Assembly: GCF_001570585.1 (NCBI RefSeq)
Contig: NZ_BBXF01000005.1
Span: forward strand, 62,001-126,000
Direction of reading: 5' to 3'
DNA: 64,000 nucleotides
Source of the DNA: Herbidospora daliensis
GTDB taxonomy: Bacteria > Actinomycetota > Actinomycetes > Streptosporangiales > Streptosporangiaceae
Part shown: positions 43,048-54,460 of the stretch, in pieces
Numbering within the stretch: the stretch's first letter is position 1
Layout: the number at the start of each line of letters is the position of its first letter
Position numbers and translations under genes: made by a program
Notes under the pieces: model-generated
Told to the model about the DNA's origin: nothing
Databases searched by the model: none
What the model saw: only the letters and a program-made list of their open reading frames with translations

Positions 43048-44477
43048 GGCTCAGCCGGCGCGAGGCCCTGGCCACCATCGGCCTGGGCGGGTTCGCCCTG
43101 GTCACGGGGTGCTCGCTGCTCGCGGGCACCCCGGTGCCCCAGGTCCTGCGCAGCACCGCGCCCCTGCCCGAACCGTTCGCCGTCCCGCTGCCGGTGCCGC
43201 CGACGGCCCGGCCGGCCCGGCGCGGCGACACCGACCACTACGATCTCACCGCACGTCAGGCCGTCGCCGCCATCCTCCCGGGGCTGCGCACGCCGATCTG
43301 GGGCTACGACGGCGTCTTCCCCGGCCCGACCATCGAGACCCGGCGCGACCGGCGGACCGTGGTCCGGCTGACCAACGGGCTGGCCGCGCCGACCGTGCTG
43401 CACCTGCACGGCGGCCACACCCCGGCGGCCTCGGACGGGCATCCGACCGATCTCGTACACCCGGGGGCGACCCGCGAATACGACTATCCGATGACGCAGC
43501 GCGCCGCCACGCTCTGGTATCACGACCACCGCATGGACTACACCGGCCCGCAGGTCTGGCGCGGCCTGGCCGGGCTGTTCCTGGTCCGCGACGACGAGGA
43601 GGACGCCCTGCCGCTCCCGAAGGGCGAGCGCGAGGTCCCGCTGGTGATCTGCGACCGCACCTTCGCCGCCGACGGCACCATGCCCTACCCGGGCGTGCCG
43701 GGGAAGCCGGGGGCGAAGGAGGCGTACATGGGCGGGGTGCTGGGCGACGTCACGCTGGTCAACGGGGCGCCGTGGCCGGTGCTGAAGGTCGCCCGCGCGC
43801 GCTACCGGCTGCGGGTGGTCAACGCGTCGAACGCGCGGCCCTACGAGTTGTCGACCGGCGGCCCGATCGTCCAGATCGGCACCGATGGCGGCCTCCTCCC
43901 CGCCCCGAGAACCCTCGATTCCGTACGGCTCTCGCCCGGCGAACGGGCCGATCTCGTCGTCGACTTCGCCGCCCACCGGATCGGCGACCGCGTCGAACTG
44001 CGCGACCTGGCCGACGACGGCCGCGTGATGCGGTTCGACGTCGACCGCGACGCCCCCGACGAGTCGTCGATCCCCGAGGTGCTCTCCCGGGTCGACCGGC
44101 TCGACCCCGCGTCGGCCACCGCGACCCGCGACTTCGAGTTCACCAGCGGCAACCTGCACGGCGGCACCGGCTGGCTCATCAACGGCAAGCCGTTCGCCGC
44201 CGACCGGGTCGACGCCACGGTGAAGCTCGGCGCGACCGAGATCTGGCGCTTCACCAGCGACGTCAGCCACCCGATCCACCTGCACCTGGCGCACTTCCAG
44301 GTGATGGCCGACGGCACGCCGAACCCGGAGTGGAAGGACACCGTCGAACTGCGCGAGGCGCAGACCCTCGAGGTGATCGCGAAGTTCGACGGCTACCCGG
44401 GGCGCTACGTCTTCCACTGCCACAACCTCGAACACGAGGACATGGCCATGATGGCGACCTTCGACGTCATCCCCTGA
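43044..44477 (+). CDS. Multicopper oxidase lipoprotein
   Basis: 477 residues. N-terminal RRE, hydrophobic stretch and lipobox LVTGC (Cys23) indicate a membrane-attached exported protein. All copper-binding boxes are present: [22 protein letters not shown] and the T1/T3 box [13 protein letters not shown]. Two- or three-domain laccase/CotA/copper-resistance type. It may oxidise Cu(I) or phenolics. Convergent with the response regulator gene by 11 bases. Confidence 0.93.
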   Translation: MRLSRREALATIGLGGFALVTGCSLLAGTPVPQVLRSTAPLPEPFAVPLPVPPTARPARRGDTDHYDLTARQAVAAILPGLRTPIWGYDGVFPGPTIETRRDRRTVVRLTNGLAAPTVLHLHGGHTPAASDGHPTDLVHPGATREYDYPMTQRAATLWYHDHRMDYTGPQVWRGLAGLFLVRDDEEDALPLPKGEREVPLVICDRTFAADGTMPYPGVPGKPGAKEAYMGGVLGDVTLVNGAPWPVLKVARARYRLRVVNASNARPYELSTGGPIVQIGTDGGLLPAPRTLDSVRLSPGERADLVVDFAAHRIGDRVELRDLADDGRVMRFDVDRDAPDESSIPEVLSRVDRLDPASATATRDFEFTSGNLHGGTGWLINGKPFAADRVDATVKLGATEIWRFTSDVSHPIHLHLAHFQVMADGTPNPEWKDTVELREAQTLEVIAKFDGYPGRYVFHCHNLEHEDMAMMATFDVIP

Positions 44478-45105
44478 AGCGCGGCACCACCAGCCCCGAC
44501 TCGTAGGCGGCGACCACGGCCTGCGTCCGGTCGCGCAGGCCGAGCTTGTTCAGCACCCGGCTGACGTGGGTCTTCACCGTCTCCTCCGTGACGGTCAGCC
44601 GGTGGGCGATCTCCGGGTTCGACAGCCCTTCGGCGATCAGCCGCAGCACCTGCGTCTCCCTCGGCGTCAGCCCCTCGACCGACACCTTCGGCCGGAGCTG
44701 GGCGAACTCGCCGATGAGCCGCCGGGTGACCGTGGGCGCGAGCAGCGCCTCGCCGGCGGCCACCACCCTGACGGCGTCGAAGAGGCGTTCGGCGGTGACG
44801 TCCTTGAGCAGGAAGCCGCTGGCCCCGGCGCGCAGCGCGTCGTAGACGTACTCGTCGAGGTCGAAGGTGGTCAGGATGAGCACCCGGGCGCCGGGGGACA
44901 GCCGCCGGGTGGCCTCGATGCCGTCCATGACGGGCATCCGGACGTCCATGAGCACGAGGTCGGGCGTGGTCGCGGCGCAGACCCGCACCGCTTCCGCGCC
45001 GTCGGAGGCGGTGCCGACGACGGCGAAGTCGGGCTGGGTGGCGAGCAGGTCGGCGAAGGCCGACCGGACGACCGGATGGTCGTCGGCGATGACGACGCGG
45101 ATCAT
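44467..45105 (-). CDS. LuxR-family response regulator
   Basis: 212 residues. Receiver with D8-D9, phospho-acceptor Asp54 ([12 protein letters not shown]) and Lys in FLLKDV; Lux[38 protein letters not shown]. Its start overlaps the kinase stop (ATGA). Likely controls the divergent ABC exporter at 46261-49330. Confidence 0.94.
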   Translation of the reverse strand: MIRVVIADDHPVVRSAFADLLATQPDFAVVGTASDGAEAVRVCAATTPDLVLMDVRMPVMDGIEATRRLSPGARVLILTTFDLDEYVYDALRAGASGFLLKDVTAERLFDAVRVVAAGEALLAPTVTRRLIGEFAQLRPKVSVEGLTPRETQVLRLIAEGLSNPEIAHRLTVTEETVKTHVSRVLNKLGLRDRTQAVVAAYESGLVVPRFRG

Positions 45106-46157
45106 GCCGTCGCCCCGGGGAGGACCGCCTCGACCATGAACCCGCCGCCTGTCACCGCTCCGGCCCGCACCGTGCCGCCCACCGCGCCCGCGCGTTCGCG
45201 CATGCCCACCAGGCCCAGCCCCTCGGCCGGGTCGTCGGACCCCGGCCCGTTGTCGCGGACCGTCACCCGCAACTCGCCGCCGCCGTAGGCGAACTCCACG
45301 TCGACGGCCGCGCCCGGCGCGTGCCGCCGGGCGTTCGTCAGGGCTTCCTGCACGATCCGGTACGCCGCCAGCTCCGCCACCGGATCGAGGGCGATCGGCG
45401 TGCCGCGCAGGATGAGCCGGGTGGCCCCGCCGGAGGCCGCGCGGGCCTCGTCGACCAGGGCGTTCAGCTCCCGCAGCCCCGGCTGGGGCGCCCGTTCCGG
45501 CGGCCCGGTGTCCTCCCGCAGCACGCCGAGCAGTCGGCGCATCTCGGTCAGCGCGCTCCGTGCGGTGTCGCCGATCGCGCGCAGCCGCTCGGCCCCGGCG
45601 GGCGGCAGCCCCGGGGTGGCCAGCCGGGCCGTCTCGGCCTGCACGGCCACCATCGAGATGTGATGGGCGACCACGTCGTGCAGCTCCCGCGCGATCCTGG
45701 CCCGTTCACCGGCCGCGCTGCGGCGCAGCAGGCTCTCCTCGATCACGTCGCGCGCGGCGGCGCTGACCCGGGCCCTGCTCCTGGCCTGCCAGGCGATCCC
45801 GGCCAGCGCGGCGCTGGGCGTGAGCGCCGCCGCCACCGGGGCGTGCCCGGTCACGGCCAGGACCAGGCACGGGAGCGAACAGGCCAGCGCCGCCCGGTCG
45901 GCGGTCTCGCCCAAACGGAACAGCGCGATCATGGACGCCGCCAGGCCGGCGTACGCGGGCTGCCGGAAGGCCGTCAGCGAGACCGCCGTGGCCAGCGTGA
46001 CCAGCACGGCGGCGGCCGTACGCTGCGGCCACAGCAGCACCAGCGGCAGGGTCGTCGCCAGGCCCACCAGCGCCAGGGCCATCGACTCGGAGACGCCCAC
46101 GGCGAAGGCGGCCACCACGAGGAGACCTGCGACGACACGCCCGTTCACCCAGGTCAT
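45102..46157 (-). CDS. Sensor histidine kinase, HisKA_3 type
   Basis: 351 residues; about five hydrophobic segments in residues 7-125, phospho-acceptor His160 in [17 protein letters not shown], HATPase_c with [14 protein letters not shown] and [19 protein letters not shown] 46157 is chosen so that the first membrane helix begins near residue 8; the frame is open further upstream. The divergent ABC operon begins 103 bases away and is the probable target. Confidence 0.92.
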   Translation of the reverse strand: MTWVNGRVVAGLLVVAAFAVGVSESMALALVGLATTLPLVLLWPQRTAAAVLVTLATAVSLTAFRQPAYAGLAASMIALFRLGETADRAALACSLPCLVLAVTGHAPVAAALTPSAALAGIAWQARSRARVSAAARDVIEESLLRRSAAGERARIARELHDVVAHHISMVAVQAETARLATPGLPPAGAERLRAIGDTARSALTEMRRLLGVLREDTGPPERAPQPGLRELNALVDEARAASGGATRLILRGTPIALDPVAELAAYRIVQEALTNARRHAPGAAVDVEFAYGGGELRVTVRDNGPGSDDPAEGLGLVGMRERAGAVGGTVRAGAVTGGGFMVEAVLPGATA

Positions 46158-46260
46158 TCTGCCCGCCGGGGGAGGAACCGGCATCCCTCGTACGAGCGAT
46201 CCCAAGACCGCTCCGTCGCGGGACGCCCCCGCAGCGACCCCGACCCTAGGGTTCCGGAGC

Positions 46261-47166
46261 ATGGACGCGACCGTCGCAGTCAACGGACTGCGCAAACGTT
46301 TCGGGACGACCCCGGCCCTCGACGGCATGACCTTCACGGTCGGCCCGGGCACGGTCACCGGGTTCGTCGGCCCCAACGGGGCCGGCAAGTCCACCACGAT
46401 GCGGATCGTCGTCGGACTCGATCGGCCCGACGCGGGATCGGCGCTGGTGGGAGGGGTGGCGTACCGGACCTTGAGAAGACCCCTGACCCACGTCGGCGCG
46501 CTGCTCGACGCCTCGGCGCTGCAGCCGAGCAGGACCGGCCGCCACCATCTGCTGTGGCTGGCGCAGTCGCAGGGGCTCGGGGCCCGCCGGGTCGACGAGG
46601 TGCTCGACCAGGTCGGCCTCGGACCGGCCGCGCGGCGCAGGGCGGGCGGCTACTCCCTCGGAATGCGGCAGCGGCTCGGCATCGCGGCCGCGCTGCTCGG
46701 CGACCCGCCGATCCTGCTGTTCGACGAGCCGTTCAACGGGCTCGACCCGGAGGGCATCGTGTGGATCCGCGGCCTGCTGCGCTCGCTGGCGGACGAGGGG
46801 CGCGCGGTGCTCGTGTCGAGCCACCTGATGAGCGAGCTCCAGGACGTCGCCGGGCACGTCGTCGTCGCAGGCCGGGGCCGGGTCGTCGCCGACCGCGACG
46901 TGGAGGACCTCATCGCGGCCGCCTCCGACGGCCGGGTGGGCGTGCGCACCGCCGCGCGCGAGGACGCCATGGAGGCGCTGGCCCGCGCGGGCGCGACCGT
47001 GACGGTGACCGGCCCCGACACGCTGACCGTGTCGGGGCTGCCGGGGGCCGGGACGGTCGCCGTGCTGACGGCGGCCGGGGTGCCGTTCGCCGAGGTGAGC
47101 GCCCATCGGGCGACGCTGGAGGAGGCCTACATGGAGCTCACCCGAGAGAGCGTGGAGTTCCGGTGA
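46261..47166 (+). CDS. ABC transporter ATPase
   Basis: 301 residues. Walker A GPNGAGKST, signature YSLGMRQRLGIAAALL, Walker B ILLFDEPFNGLD, H-loop SSHLMSELQDVA; a C-terminal domain follows, as in bacitracin/lantibiotic-type exporter ATPases. TAGGGT (46247-46252) is 8 bases before ATG 46261. Overlaps the following permease by 4 bases. Operon: ATPase, ectodomain permease, second permease. Confidence 0.92.
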   Translation: MDATVAVNGLRKRFGTTPALDGMTFTVGPGTVTGFVGPNGAGKSTTMRIVVGLDRPDAGSALVGGVAYRTLRRPLTHVGALLDASALQPSRTGRHHLLWLAQSQGLGARRVDEVLDQVGLGPAARRRAGGYSLGMRQRLGIAAALLGDPPILLFDEPFNGLDPEGIVWIRGLLRSLADEGRAVLVSSHLMSELQDVAGHVVVAGRGRVVADRDVEDLIAAASDGRVGVRTAAREDAMEALARAGATVTVTGPDTLTVSGLPGAGTVAVLTAAGVPFAEVSAHRATLEEAYMELTRESVEFR

Positions 47167-48638
47167 TCGCGCTGCTGAGGTCCGAATGGACCAAGTTCCG
47201 CACGGTACGCGGCTGGATCGCCGGGTCGATCGTCGCGATCCTGCTCACCGCCGGGGTCGGCCTGCTGGGCGCGGCCGGGTCGGTCCGCTCGTGCGAAGGG
47301 CCGCAGGGGGACGTCTGCCCGGAGATCCCGATCGGGCCCGGCGGCCAGGCCGTCACCGACCGATTCTCCTTCTACCACCGGGCGCTCCCCGCGGACGGCT
47401 CGATCACGGCCAGGGTGACCGGCGTCAGCGGCGTCATCACCTACCCGCCGCCCGGCCACGACCGGATCGTTCCGGGCGTGGTGCCCTGGGCGAAGGTCGG
47501 CGTCATGGTCAAGCGCGACCTCACCCAGGGGTCGGCGTACACCGCCGTCATGGTCACCGGCGACCACGGCACCCGCGTGCAGGACGACTTCGTGAACGAC
47601 CTCGCCGCCGGCCGCGACCCCTGGGTGCGGCTCTCCCGGAAGGGCGACGTGCTCACCGGGGCCACCTCGCCCGACGGGAAGTCGTGGCGGGTGGTCGCCT
47701 CGACCCGAATGGCCGGACCGGCGGTCGTCGGCCTGTTCGCCGCCTCGCCCTGCGACGTCACCCTCAGCCAGGGTTCCCTCGGCGGCATCGTCGGCGCCTG
47801 CCGGCTCACCAACGTCACCGGGAGATTCGAAAACGTCAGCGTCGAAGGGGCCACCGGAAGCTGGACCCACGACGACATCGGCGGCGAACCCGGCGCGCCC
47901 TCGTTGTCGGTCGGTTCGGCGCGCGACTGGGGGACCGCCGTCCAGCTCACCGGGTCGGGCGACGTCGCCCCGGCCGGGATCGAGGGCGGCGCGGTCATCG
48001 AACGCACCCTGAGCGGCGCGACCATCGGCCTGATCGCGGTGATCGTCGTCGCGGTGCTGTTCGTGACGGCCGAATACCGGCGCGGCCTGATCGGCTCGAC
48101 CCTGGCCGCCACCCCCGGCCGGACCGGGGTCCTGCCCGCCAAGGCGGCCGTGGTCGCGGCGGTGACGTTCGCCGGAGGGCTGGTCGCGGCGGCCGTCGCG
48201 GTGCCCGTCGGGCTGCGGCTGATGCGCGACCGCAACAACGCCGTCGCGCCCGTCGGCACGCTCACCGAGGTCCGCGTGATCGTCGGCACGGCCGCGCTGC
48301 TGGCGGTGACGGCGGTGCTGGCCCTCGCCATGGGCGCGATCTTCCGGCGCAGCGCGGCGGCGGTCGTCGCCACGATCGTGCTGGTCCTGCTGCCGCAGCT
48401 GCTCGCGACGGCCTCGGTCATCCCGGCGGCGGCGGCCGAGTGGCTGCTGCGCGTCACCCCGGCGGCCGGGTTCGCGATCCAGCAGAGCATCCCCATGTAT
48501 CCGCAGGTCGAGGACTACTCCGTGCCCGCGCTCGGCTACTACCCCCTGCCGCCGTGGGGCGGCTTCGCGGTCTCCTTCCTGTACGCGGCCGCGGCGCTCG
48601 GCGCGGCGATCGTGCTGCTGCGGCGGAGGGACGCATGA
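47163..48638 (+). CDS. ABC permease with large extracytoplasmic domain
   Basis: 491 residues. Helix 1 (about 15-40) is followed by a soluble region about 44-285 resembling a DUF1349/concanavalin-like lectin fold (WVRLSRKGDVLTGATSPDGKSWRVV; FENVSVEG), then about five helices of an ABC-2 permease (from 288). The insertion between helices 1 and 2 is on the outer face and could sense a ligand or the envelope. Paired with the second permease (48635) and the ATPase; start and stop overlap the neighbours by 4 bases. Confidence 0.88.
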   Translation: MIALLRSEWTKFRTVRGWIAGSIVAILLTAGVGLLGAAGSVRSCEGPQGDVCPEIPIGPGGQAVTDRFSFYHRALPADGSITARVTGVSGVITYPPPGHDRIVPGVVPWAKVGVMVKRDLTQGSAYTAVMVTGDHGTRVQDDFVNDLAAGRDPWVRLSRKGDVLTGATSPDGKSWRVVASTRMAGPAVVGLFAASPCDVTLSQGSLGGIVGACRLTNVTGRFENVSVEGATGSWTHDDIGGEPGAPSLSVGSARDWGTAVQLTGSGDVAPAGIEGGAVIERTLSGATIGLIAVIVVAVLFVTAEYRRGLIGSTLAATPGRTGVLPAKAAVVAAVTFAGGLVAAAVAVPVGLRLMRDRNNAVAPVGTLTEVRVIVGTAALLAVTAVLALAMGAIFRRSAAAVVATIVLVLLPQLLATASVIPAAAAEWLLRVTPAAGFAIQQSIPMYPQVEDYSVPALGYYPLPPWGGFAVSFLYAAAALGAAIVLLRRRDA

Positions 48639-49330
48639 CGGCGATCCGCGCGGAGTGGACCAAGTTCCGCACCCTGCCCGGCCTTCCGTGGCTCGTCGCG
48701 GCGCTGGTCGTGGTGACCGTCGGCGTGGGCGCGGCGGCCACGGCGCTGACGCCCTGCTGCGACGTGCTCCCGTCACGGGTCTCGCTCGCGGGCGTGGCGG
48801 CCGGGCAGGCCGCCGCCGTCGCCCTGGCCGTCGCGGTCGTGTCGGGCGAGTACGGCACCGGCATGGTCCTGACGAGCCTGCTCGCCGTGCCCGGCCGGGG
48901 CCGGCTGCTCGCCGCCAAGGCCCTGCTGACCGGCGGCCTCACGCTCGCGGCGGCGCTGGTCGCGATTCCCGTCTCGGCGCTCGCCGGCCCCGGCGCCACG
49001 CCGACGGCGGTCGCCGGGTCGATCGTCTACCTCGTCCTGGTCTCGCAGTTCGCCCTCGGCGTGGCCGCGCTGGTCCGCGACGCGGCGGTGGCCATGGGCG
49101 TCACCCTCGGCATCCTGTACGGACTGCCGCTGGTCGTCCGCCTGTTCCGGGACCCCCTCTGGCAGGAGCGGCTGACCTGGCTGACGCCGATGGAGGCCGG
49201 GCTCGCCGTGCAGGGCGGGCTGGCGCCGATCGGCACCTGGGCCGGGCTGGCGGTGCCCGCCGTCTACGCCGCCGCGGCCCTGGCGGCGGGGTGGTGGCGG
49301 ATGGGCCGAAGTGTCGGTCCGGTCGTCTAG
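48635..49330 (+). CDS. ABC-2 type permease
   Basis: 231 residues, six hydrophobic segments; the N-terminus MTAIRAEWTKFRTLPG closely resembles the other permease (LRSEWTKFRTVRG), so the two are paralogs, one with and one without the ectodomain. Probably forms a heterodimeric channel with it. Ends 10 bases before the UvrA-like gene. Confidence 0.88.
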   Translation: MTAIRAEWTKFRTLPGLPWLVAALVVVTVGVGAAATALTPCCDVLPSRVSLAGVAAGQAAAVALAVAVVSGEYGTGMVLTSLLAVPGRGRLLAAKALLTGGLTLAAALVAIPVSALAGPGATPTAVAGSIVYLVLVSQFALGVAALVRDAAVAMGVTLGILYGLPLVVRLFRDPLWQERLTWLTPMEAGLAVQGGLAPIGTWAGLAVPAVYAAAALAAGWWRMGRSVGPVV

Positions 49331-49340
49331 GCTCTCCGGC

Positions 49341-51617
<2,277 letters not shown>

Positions 51618-51639
51618 CGGGCGGGGCAGCTTGGGTGAG

Positions 51640-52200
51640 CCGGGAGCGGGCGTGGTCGGCGGGCAAGCCCCACCTGGCCTGACTCGGGGGTAGGCGCGGT
51701 GGCGGGAAAGGCTCAGTTGGCCGGGGGCGGGAGTGACGGCGGGCATGGTTCACTCGCCTTGAGCCGGGGCAGGCGGTGGTGTCTGGTTCACCGGGCCTTG
51801 AGCTGGGGCGGGCGTGAGGGCGGAGGAAGCCTGGCCAGGCCTTAAGCTCGGGCGCGGCCGCGGCGGCGGGGCAAGCCGTGCCGGGCCTTGAGTCGGGGGT
51901 GGCTGCGGCGGCGGGGCAAGCAATGCCAGCCCTTGAACTGGGGGCGGCTTCGGCGGGGCAATCCGTGCCAGCCTTTGAGCCGCAGGCGGCTGCGGCGGGA
52001 GTGGTCCACCGGGCCTTTAAGCTTGGGCGGGCGTCGCGGCGGTGGAAGCCTTACCAGGGCCCTAAGGCGGAGGCTGTCGCGGCGGCGGGATGAGGCTCAT
52101 CGGGCATAAGCGCGGGCAAGGGCTCACCGGCCTTGAACCGGCGGCGAGTGTGACGGCAGGGCAAGGCTCACCGGGCCTTAAGACGGCTGTCACCTGGGCG
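51640..52200. repeat. ~45-base imperfect tandem array with hairpins
   Basis: About 10-12 imperfect copies with GCCTTGAG/CCTTAAG at roughly 51756, 51795, 51839, 51884, 51929, 51974, 52013, 52058, 52128 and 52175. Copies combine G-rich GGGGCAAG(C/G)C with GCCTTGA, so each can fold as CAAGGC...GCCTTG. No gene in this 680-base interval (51618-52295). Confidence 0.85.
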
Positions 52201-52295
52201 GTGAGAACCGGACAGGCGGGGCTGATGCGATCGCACCGCACGCGTCCCCTGGTTCGGGCCGGGCGCGCCACGACCACCCGAGCGCAGGAGTCGGC

Positions 52296-53111
52296 ATGCG
52301 CTACCTCCGTTACGTCGCCGTCGGCGACAGCCAGACCGAAGGCCTCAACGACGGCGACGAGACGGCGGGCTACCGAGGGTGGGCCGACCGGTTCGCCGAG
52401 ATGCTCGCCGTCCACCATCCCGGAATCCAGTACGCCAACCTCGCCATCCGCGGCCACCGCACCCGCCACGTGAGGTCGCTGCAACTCGACCCCGCCCTGG
52501 CGATGCGGCCCGACCTGGTGACCGTGATGGTCGGCATGAACGATCTGGTCCGTCCCGGCTTCGACGTCGACGCGGTGATGGCCGACCTCGACGCCGTCTA
52601 CGCCGCCTTCGCCGGGGCCGGGGCGACCATCCTCACCTTCACCTATCCCGACGTGACCCGGATCTCCGCGATGACCCGCCACCTGCGGCCGAGGCTGCTG
52701 GAGTTCAACCGGCGCATCCGGGAGTCGGCCCGGCGTCTGGGGGTGATCGTGGTCGACACGGAGTCCTACGAGATCGGCGTGGACCCGAGGTTGTGGTGCC
52801 GCGACCGCGTGCACGCGACCCCGCTGGGCCACTCCCTGATCGCGGCCGGTGCCGCCCACGCCCTCGGCCTCCCGGGCGCCGACGAGTCGTGGGCCGCGCC
52901 GCTGCCGCCGCTGAAGACCCCGAACCGGCTGGCCAGGTATCTCGCGGAGGCGGTCTGGGTGGTCACTTTCCTCGGCCCGTGGCTGATCCGCCGCCTGACG
53001 GGCCGCTCCTCGGGCAACGGCCGCCACGCCAAACGCCCGGCCCTCACGGACGTCGTGCCGGGTGACCGGTCGTTCACGCCCGTGGTCTTCGGCAAGGGTG
53101 CCGGGACGTAA
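52296..53111 (+). CDS. SGNH/GDSL-family hydrolase
   Basis: 271 residues. Nucleophile block VAVGDSQTEG (Ser12), oxyanion Gly/Asn in GMND (80-83) and the catalytic dyad Asp170/His173 in CRDRVHATPLGH. Acyl-esterase or lipase-like activity; no signal peptide, C-terminal about 70 residues basic with a possible membrane-associated segment (VTFLGPWLIRRLTG). RBS CAGGAG 5 bases before ATG 52296. Confidence 0.9.
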   Translation: MRYLRYVAVGDSQTEGLNDGDETAGYRGWADRFAEMLAVHHPGIQYANLAIRGHRTRHVRSLQLDPALAMRPDLVTVMVGMNDLVRPGFDVDAVMADLDAVYAAFAGAGATILTFTYPDVTRISAMTRHLRPRLLEFNRRIRESARRLGVIVVDTESYEIGVDPRLWCRDRVHATPLGHSLIAAGAAHALGLPGADESWAAPLPPLKTPNRLARYLAEAVWVVTFLGPWLIRRLTGRSSGNGRHAKRPALTDVVPGDRSFTPVVFGKGAGT

Positions 53112-53141
53112 CCAGGTGCCGCGTTGCCGGGGGCCGTGTCC

Positions 53142-53275
53142 CGGTTAGCGGCACCCCTTCGCGACGATCTCGCTGCCCGCTGCCCGCTGCCCGCTGCCCG
53201 CTGCCCGCTGCCCGCTGTCGGGTGCGCGCTGTTGGCCGGAGGTGCCCGTTGCCGTGCTGGGAACGGGGGTGCCGG
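53142..53275. repeat. Heptamer repeat element, copy A
   Basis: Left block GGTTAGCGGCACCCCTTCGCG then GACGATCTCGCTG, six exact CCCGCTG units (53176-53217) after CTCGCTG, right block GGTGCGCGCTGTTGGCC...GTTGCCGTGCTGGGAACG. Shared with copies B and C at 57763-58020. Confidence 0.9.
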
Positions 53276-53317
53276 CGATGCCGTCGGCCGACGTGGTTGA
53301 CGTGGTCTTCGCGCGTT

Positions 53318-53633
53318 TCACATCAGGGCGCCCACCAGACCGGAGGCGGATCCCAGCAGGACGCAGCCGCCCAGCACCCAGGCCAGGCCGGCGGCGTGCT
53401 GACTGCCTTCTCCCTGGTGGTGGGAGATGGCCATCTTGGCGGCCACGGTGAACACCCCGCCCACGCAGACGGCGGCTGACCACCCAGACGCCCCAGCCCA
53501 GCACTTCAGCAGCTTGTCGGAGCCGGGCGGGGGAGTTGCCCATCCCCGGGTCGGGCGGCCCGGCCGCCGCGAGCACCTGCTGCAGCGCTTCCAGATGGAG
53601 CATCTCCATCACGGCGATCACGCGCTGGATCAT
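53318..53633 (-). pseudogene. Decayed small membrane protein of an integrative element
   Basis: The reading frame starts MIQRVIAVMEMLHLEALQQVLAAAG (from 53633) but must change phase to continue as TPPPGSDKLLK, again for VLGWGVWVVS, and again for AVCVGGVFTVAAKMAISHHQ...GEGSQHAAGLAWVLGG, CVLLGSASGLVGALM (stop 53318). The reconstructed protein has two membrane spans and resembles small membrane proteins of actinobacterial integrative elements. The start overlaps the DUF6668 stop (TGATG), showing former operon structure. Confidence 0.6.
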
Positions 53634-53953
53634 CAACTACCTCCCAGAGTGGTGGGTCGGGTGAGAACGGTCAGGTCGGCCGCCGCCGCGAAGGCGCGGG
53701 GCAGGCTGGCGGCGACGTGCGGGTCGCCGTGGCGCAGGGGCTCCACCCAGGGCAGCTCCCACACCTGCGGCAGCCCGTCGCCCACCAGGGGCAGCAGCTC
53801 GCGTAGCGGGCGGGGCAGCCGGCCGGGAGCATCGGCCACGGCGACCAGCCCCAGCACCGTGACGCCCTCCGGCACGGCGGCGGCGGACCACTGCCGGGCG
53901 GCGGCCTGCGCGGCCCGCAGGCCGCTGGCGTGGGTCCGGGCGACCAGGACCAC
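53633..53953 (-). pseudogene. Truncated DUF6668 protein
   Basis: 106 codons, MVLVARTHASGLRAAQAAARQWSAAA, LLGLV-type GLVAVADAPGRLPRPLRELL and VWELPWVEPLRHGDP: the C-terminal half of DUF6668 proteins, which are encoded in actinobacterial integrative conjugative elements. The N-terminal ATP-binding-like half (WWVVGAHGGAGES type) is missing; the sequence upstream of 53953 is unrelated. Confidence 0.7.
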
Positions 53954-54029
53954 GGCGCAGCCGGGAGTGGAGATTTTCGGGGTCGGGCCAGTAGCGCCAG
54001 GCGTCGCTTCCTGTTACCTGGAGAGTTGC

Positions 54030-54194
54030 ATGGCCAGAAGTCCACGTCGTGAAGCTGACGCTGGTGAGGGTGAGCCTCCGGCGGAGTTCATCATCCGCAT
54101 CCCGCTGAAATGGGGGAAGCCCTTGTTTTGGCTGTTGGCGCTGCTGTTGACGGTCATCGCGGCGAGTTGCGGGGTTGACCTCCCGCTCCCGTAA
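54030..54194 (+). CDS. Small single-span membrane protein, 54 residues
   Basis: MARSPRREADAGEGEPPAEF, then IIRIPLKWGKP, one membrane span FWLLALLLTVIAASC and GVDLPLP. CTGGAGAG provides a Shine-Dalgarno 5-9 bases before ATG 54030. Divergent from the truncated DUF6668 gene; such short basic/hydrophobic proteins are common next to DUF6668 in integrative elements (inference). Confidence 0.6.
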   Translation: MARSPRREADAGEGEPPAEFIIRIPLKWGKPLFWLLALLLTVIAASCGVDLPLP

Positions 54195-54460
54195 CGCCAG
54201 TCGGTTTCCCGCCCGCGACTTCTTCACGGGTGGGGCGCTGTGCATTACGAGTACGAGATCGCGGCCTGGGGTGGGTCAGCGGCTGCGCTTGGCGCGGCAG
54301 GCGCGCCGGCCCCCCGGGCCCGACCATTGAGCAGGCGTTGCCCCTCTTGGGGGCGGGCAGGCCCGCCGCAGGTCGCGCCAGTGGCTTCGGTTGCGTCTGA
54401 TCGGCGATCAGGTAGTCGAGGTCGCCGGATCCCAAAGGTCAAGCTTGGACGTTTCGGGAC
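54195..54460. other. Intergenic, no gene seen
   Basis: 266 bases without a convincing frame or hairpin of note. A weak minus-strand frame MGSGDLDYLIADQTQPKPLA ends out of register with any neighbour and is probably a relic. Confidence 0.5.

Noticed and set aside
53145-53636. Single 163-codon minus-strand gene
   Set aside because: Only the first 45 or so codons look like protein; later codons are translation of a shifted phase and of heptamer element A.
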